Source: an uncultured Clostridia bacterium
Lineage (GTDB): Bacteria; Bacillota; Clostridia; Christensenellales; UBA1242
DNA length: 9,032 nucleotides
NCBI GenBank assembly: GCA_946612575.1
Contig: CAMOEU010000020.1
Span: 1 to 9,032, forward strand
Direction of reading: 5' to 3'
Shown here: positions 7,259-9,032 of the stretch, in pieces
Position numbering within the stretch: the first letter of the stretch is position 1
How the letters are laid out: each line of letters opens with the position of its first letter
The notes under the pieces: generated by a model
What the model saw: only the letters and a program-made list of their open reading frames with translations
What the model was told of the DNA's origin: nothing
The model's database searches: none
Translations under genes and position numbers: made by a program

Positions 7259-7505
7259 ATTTAAAATTTTCGATAATTTTCAATATATTTTGATATGTTT
7301 GTTTTGGCAAGTATATCGAAATCTTTTCGATTGTATTTTTCAAGGCTTCATAATCAAAATTCCCTTTGCTTTTTTGCTTATTTATTTCCTTTGTAAGCTT
7401 TGTCATAAGTTCGTCTTGCGACATATCTTTATATTCTTCATATGCCCCCTTAATATCCTTAACATTTTTCTGTGAAGTTTCCTGTGCCATTTGACTAAGT
7501 TTCAT
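7257..7505 (-). CDS. Small helical protein of unknown function, 82 residues
   Basis: I do not recognise this protein. The start chosen is the ATG at 7505: AGGGAG ends at 7512, which is six bases before it but touches an in-frame ATG at 7511, too close for initiation. The protein is soluble, Lys/Glu/Gln-rich and probably all helical. Residues 1-20 are polar; then come YEEYKDMSQDELMTKLTKEI (about 22-41), a KSKGNFDYEAL turn (45-55), and a last helix pair around SIYLPKQTYQNILKIIENF (63-81). It has no Cys, signal peptide or membrane segment. An acidic DELM helix, a G-x-F/D turn and a YLPKQ-type C-terminal helix resemble small uncharacterised Clostridia proteins, from memory only. It converges on murG across a shared terminator and diverges from the gene at 7584, with which it may be co-regulated. 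Confidence 0.75.
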   Translation of the reverse strand: MKLSQMAQETSQKNVKDIKGAYEEYKDMSQDELMTKLTKEINKQKSKGNFDYEALKNTIEKISIYLPKQTYQNILKIIENFK

Positions 7506-7535
7506 ATACATCTCCCTAAGTCTAGTATATGAAAT

Positions 7536-7543
7536 ATTATAAT
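7536..7543. promoter_or_regulatory. Possible overlapping divergent -10 elements
   Basis: ATTATAAT is a perfect palindrome, so it offers TATAAT on both strands (plus 7538-7543, minus 7541-7536). Starts about 8 bp downstream on each side would give leaders of roughly 25 nt for the minus gene and 35 nt for the plus gene. If both are used, polymerase could occupy only one at a time. No -35 is recognisable on either side, so this is tentative. Confidence 0.28.
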
Positions 7544-7583
7544 TTTTTTACACAAAAGATGTTTGTCGAACATATAAGAATAT

Positions 7584-7904
7584 ATGGAAAACGATGAAAA
7601 CTTTGTCGAAAATTATTATCCAAGCGACATCTTCACTAATTCAAGCAATTCTATAGACAATAATTTTATGAATAAAAATACAAAAAATCCGTCCAATTTT
7701 TCTATAGAAAACTTGATGAAAATGTTGTCAGGGAATGAAAATCTTGCTTCAATTTTGCTCTCCCAAGGCCTAAATAATGGTCAAAATCTTTCAAATTTAG
7801 CTCAATCAAACCCATTATTCAACCTTTTAAACAGAAAATCCGAACAAAAAGAAAGTAAAAAAGAAGAAATAATTATTGATGAAAACTCATATGAAGAATA
7901 TTAA
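7584..7904 (+). CDS. Asn-rich small protein of unknown function, 106 residues
   Basis: I do not recognise this protein. An in-frame stop at 7575 makes ATG 7584 the first possible start, but no Shine-Dalgarno precedes it. About one residue in five is Asn. Residues 1-38 are polar, Asn/Ser-rich and probably disordered. Residues 39-85 (FSIENLMKMLSG, LASILLSQGL, PLFNLLN) alternate Leu/Ile/Met patches with Asn and Gly and could form short amphipathic helices. The tail (86-106) is highly charged, Lys then Glu/Asp, ending in YEEY. There is no signal peptide, membrane segment, Cys or catalytic motif. It diverges from the 82-residue gene, converges on the ABC ATPase gene, and has its own terminator, which supports a real transcription unit. 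The missing ribosome site and biased composition lower confidence somewhat. Confidence 0.68.
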   Translation: MENDENFVENYYPSDIFTNSSNSIDNNFMNKNTKNPSNFSIENLMKMLSGNENLASILLSQGLNNGQNLSNLAQSNPLFNLLNRKSEQKESKKEEIIIDENSYEEY

Positions 7905-7929
7905 AAAAACAGCCATTTGGCTGTTTTTT
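7904..7929. terminator. Bidirectional terminator between the Asn-rich gene and the ABC ATPase gene
   Basis: AAAAAACAGCC (7904-7914) pairs with GGCTGTTTTTT (7919-7929) around a 4-nt ATTT loop. The GGCTG core gives a stable stem, with T-runs in both directions. The stop of the plus-strand gene (7902-7904) touches one side and the stop of the minus-strand ATPase (7930-7928) overlaps the other. It serves both convergent genes. Confidence 0.9.
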
Positions 7930-8572
7930 AGTCGTCAACAACTTTTCCTGCTTCAAAGAAAATCTTTCTCTTACACATCTTTTCTGCAATTTCTGGTCTT
8001 GTGCAAGCCACAATAAGTGTTGTGTTTGATTCTTTAAGTTTTTTAATCATACTGATTATTGCATCCACATATACATCAGAAATATCATCAAAGATGTTGT
8101 CAACAAGAAGCAAATCAACTTTTCTGAATGAAAGCCTGATCAGTGACAAGATATACTTGTCTTCAATTCTTATATTTTTAACTTTCTCATCTCTAAGTTT
8201 TTCAATTGAATAGTCAATAATTGCATTGTTTATCATCTTTTCTGCTTCTGCAGGTTTATACCCCTTCTTCGCAAGAATATATCTAAAGTTTTCATAAACA
8301 GTCTTGTTTTCAAGAAAAACTGGACAATGTGGAACATAACCAACACTTATGTCAGTCTTAAAATCAATCTTTTTGATAGGAATTTTGTTTATATAAATCT
8401 CTCCACTGTCAAATTCCTCAAGCTTTGCAATAACTCTAAGCAATGTTGTTTTCCCGCTTTGAGATTCCCCAACAAAAGCAACACTCTCGCCTTCTTCAAT
8501 CTCAAGATTGATATCTTCAAGAGCATAAAATTCCTTTGTATATTTCAAATTTAAGTTTTTTACTGATAACAT
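7928..8572 (-). CDS. ABC-type ATPase with degenerate catalytic motifs
   Basis: The start is ATG 8572, five bases after AGGTG (8582-8578); the ATG 33 bp upstream has no ribosome site. The 214-residue protein has the order of an ABC nucleotide-binding domain: Tyr11 as A-loop aromatic, Walker A GESQSGKT (35-42), beta strand ISVGYVPH (75-82), a helical region, Walker B DLLLVD (153-158), and the C-terminal strand TLIVACTRPE (185-194). Walker A is intact, so nucleotide binding is plausible. The Q-loop Gln is His82. The LSGGQ signature is unrecognisable (NIRIED, about 133-138). The catalytic Glu after Walker B is Asn159. The D-loop SALD is not preserved (DDIS, 162-165). The H-loop His is Thr191. This predicts little or no hydrolysis alone. 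It could be the non-catalytic half of a heterodimer or a regulatory ATP-binding protein. No permease lies in this window. It follows the gene at 8650 on the same strand, across a terminator. Confidence 0.9.
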   Translation of the reverse strand: MLSVKNLNLKYTKEFYALEDINLEIEEGESVAFVGESQSGKTTLLRVIAKLEEFDSGEIYINKIPIKKIDFKTDISVGYVPHCPVFLENKTVYENFRYILAKKGYKPAEAEKMINNAIIDYSIEKLRDEKVKNIRIEDKYILSLIRLSFRKVDLLLVDNIFDDISDVYVDAIISMIKKLKESNTTLIVACTRPEIAEKMCKRKIFFEAGKVVDD

Positions 8573-8603
8573 AATTTCACCTATATATATGATACTATAT
8601 TCC

Positions 8604-8641
8604 AAAAAAAAATAAAAGTAATTTTTAAAAATTACCTTTAT
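8604..8641 (-). terminator. Intrinsic terminator after the gene at the right edge
   Basis: The 18-bp palindrome GTAATTTTTAAAAATTAC (8618-8635) extends by a G-U and several A-U pairs to a stem of about a dozen pairs. On the minus strand it runs directly into nine T (8612-8604). It starts 9 bp after the stop of the gene at 8650. The stem is AT-rich, so it may leak. Only about 30 bp separate it from the ATPase ATG, leaving little room for a separate promoter, so read-through from upstream may supply some ATPase mRNA. Confidence 0.7.
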
Positions 8642-8649
8642 ATCTTATT

Positions 8650-9032
8650 TTATTTACCTTTCTTGACATCAATTTTCACTTCATCTGAGATAGATTCTCC
8701 CAAAACAAGAATTTTTTCTCCAGTTGTTTCATTTTGCTTAACTTTCCCTGCCACAACCCTGAATGTCAATTTGACATCACTTTTTGAGGTGAAATTAAAG
8801 ATTTTTGTGCCATAATCTTTGTATGTTTGATATTCTTCCACATTTTCATCGCTCAAAAGATAAGTCAAGTTGTACCAATAATCTTTTTTCTCAAAGCAAA
8901 TCGCCTTATGAGCGACATTTTCTTCCCCAATTTCAATAAATTGATTTTCTTTGTCTGCCTTTACTTGCAATTCAACAAATCTTTCTTCCATTCGGTCATC
9001 TTCATCAAGTGTGACCCTAATAGAATAATTTG
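8650..9032 (-). CDS. 3' end of an unidentified gene (start outside window)
   Basis: The frame ends with TAA at 8652-8650 and stays open through the right edge, giving 126 residues. An internal ATG at 8991 has no Shine-Dalgarno, and 13 uninterrupted codons (NYSIRVTLDEDDR) precede it, so the true start lies to the right. The visible part is rich in Glu, Lys and aromatic residues, with alternating patterns typical of beta strands (FVELQVKA, DVKLTFRVVAGKV, KILVLGESI) and a charged VKKGK end. It has no membrane segment and no motif I recognise. A beta-sandwich C-terminal domain of a larger, possibly extracytoplasmic protein would fit, but the missing N-terminus prevents a call. It lies upstream of the degenerate ABC ATPase on the same strand, so the two may be functionally related; a terminator sits between them. 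Confidence 0.75.
   Translation of the reverse strand, partial: NYSIRVTLDEDDRMEERFVELQVKADKENQFIEIGEENVAHKAICFEKKDYWYNLTYLLSDENVEEYQTYKDYGTKIFNFTSKSDVKLTFRVVAGKVKQNETTGEKILVLGESISDEVKIDVKKGK

Noticed and set aside
7559..7573. ATGTTTGTCGAACAT as a LexA (SOS) box
   Set aside because: The half-sites are in the wrong order: GTTT...GAAC rather than the Firmicutes GAAC-N4-GTTC arrangement. The arms are only 5 bp.
8573..8605. Upstream ATG at 8605 as the start of the ABC ATPase
   Set aside because: It would add 11 residues upstream of the normal first beta strand and has no ribosome site; ATG 8572 has AGGTG at good spacing.
8650..8991. ATG at 8991 as the start of a complete 113-residue gene
   Set aside because: The frame continues open to the window edge and no Shine-Dalgarno precedes this ATG, so it is treated as an internal Met of a truncated gene.

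Overview
This is an AT-rich bacterial segment with Gram-positive traits: strong Shine-Dalgarno sequences, intrinsic terminators with long T-tracts, a lipoprotein signal peptide, a Firmicutes-style MurG, and a two-gene type IIA topoisomerase operon. A low-GC Firmicute is likely, plausibly an uncultured gut member of the Clostridia. That placement rests on protein resemblance judged by eye, not on a marker tree. I see no tRNA, rRNA, CRISPR array, insertion sequence or phage gene.

Layout. (1) Bases 1-966, minus: a lipoprotein with a short N-terminal domain and four GLUG-like repeats, running off the left edge. (2) Bases 1152-5960, minus: a two-gene operon for the B and A subunits of a type IIA DNA topoisomerase. 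The stop codon of the first gene lies next to and overlaps the Shine-Dalgarno of the second. The A subunit has canonical DNA-cleavage residues but no GyrA box, and a 154-residue acidic, low-complexity N-terminal extension. I favour topoisomerase IV (ParE/ParC) over the primary gyrase. (3) Bases 5961-6216: a divergent promoter region with three copies of a CATATTTA core spaced exactly 20 bp apart on the murG side. (4) Bases 6217-7242, plus: murG, apparently monocistronic. (5) Bases 7257-7904: two small divergent genes of unknown function sharing a 78-bp promoter region. (6) Bases 7928-8572, minus: an ABC-type ATPase with an intact Walker A but substitutions at the Q-loop, signature, catalytic glutamate and H-loop. 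(7) Bases 8650-9032, minus: the 3' end of an unidentified gene entering from the right.

How the parts fit. The topoisomerase operon makes both halves of an A2B2 enzyme that passes one DNA duplex through another. MurG makes lipid II for peptidoglycan. The remaining genes have no recognisable link to either. The genes are tightly packed and change strand often. Each of the four intrinsic terminators I find lies at or just beyond a gene end; three contain or touch stop codons, and two of those are shared by convergent genes.

The most interesting points are the degenerate ABC ATPase, the topoisomerase tail (with two speculative clamp-binding-like peptides and a 9-bp minisatellite), and the phased repeat upstream of murG. 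Nothing here amounts to a clearly new multi-gene system.
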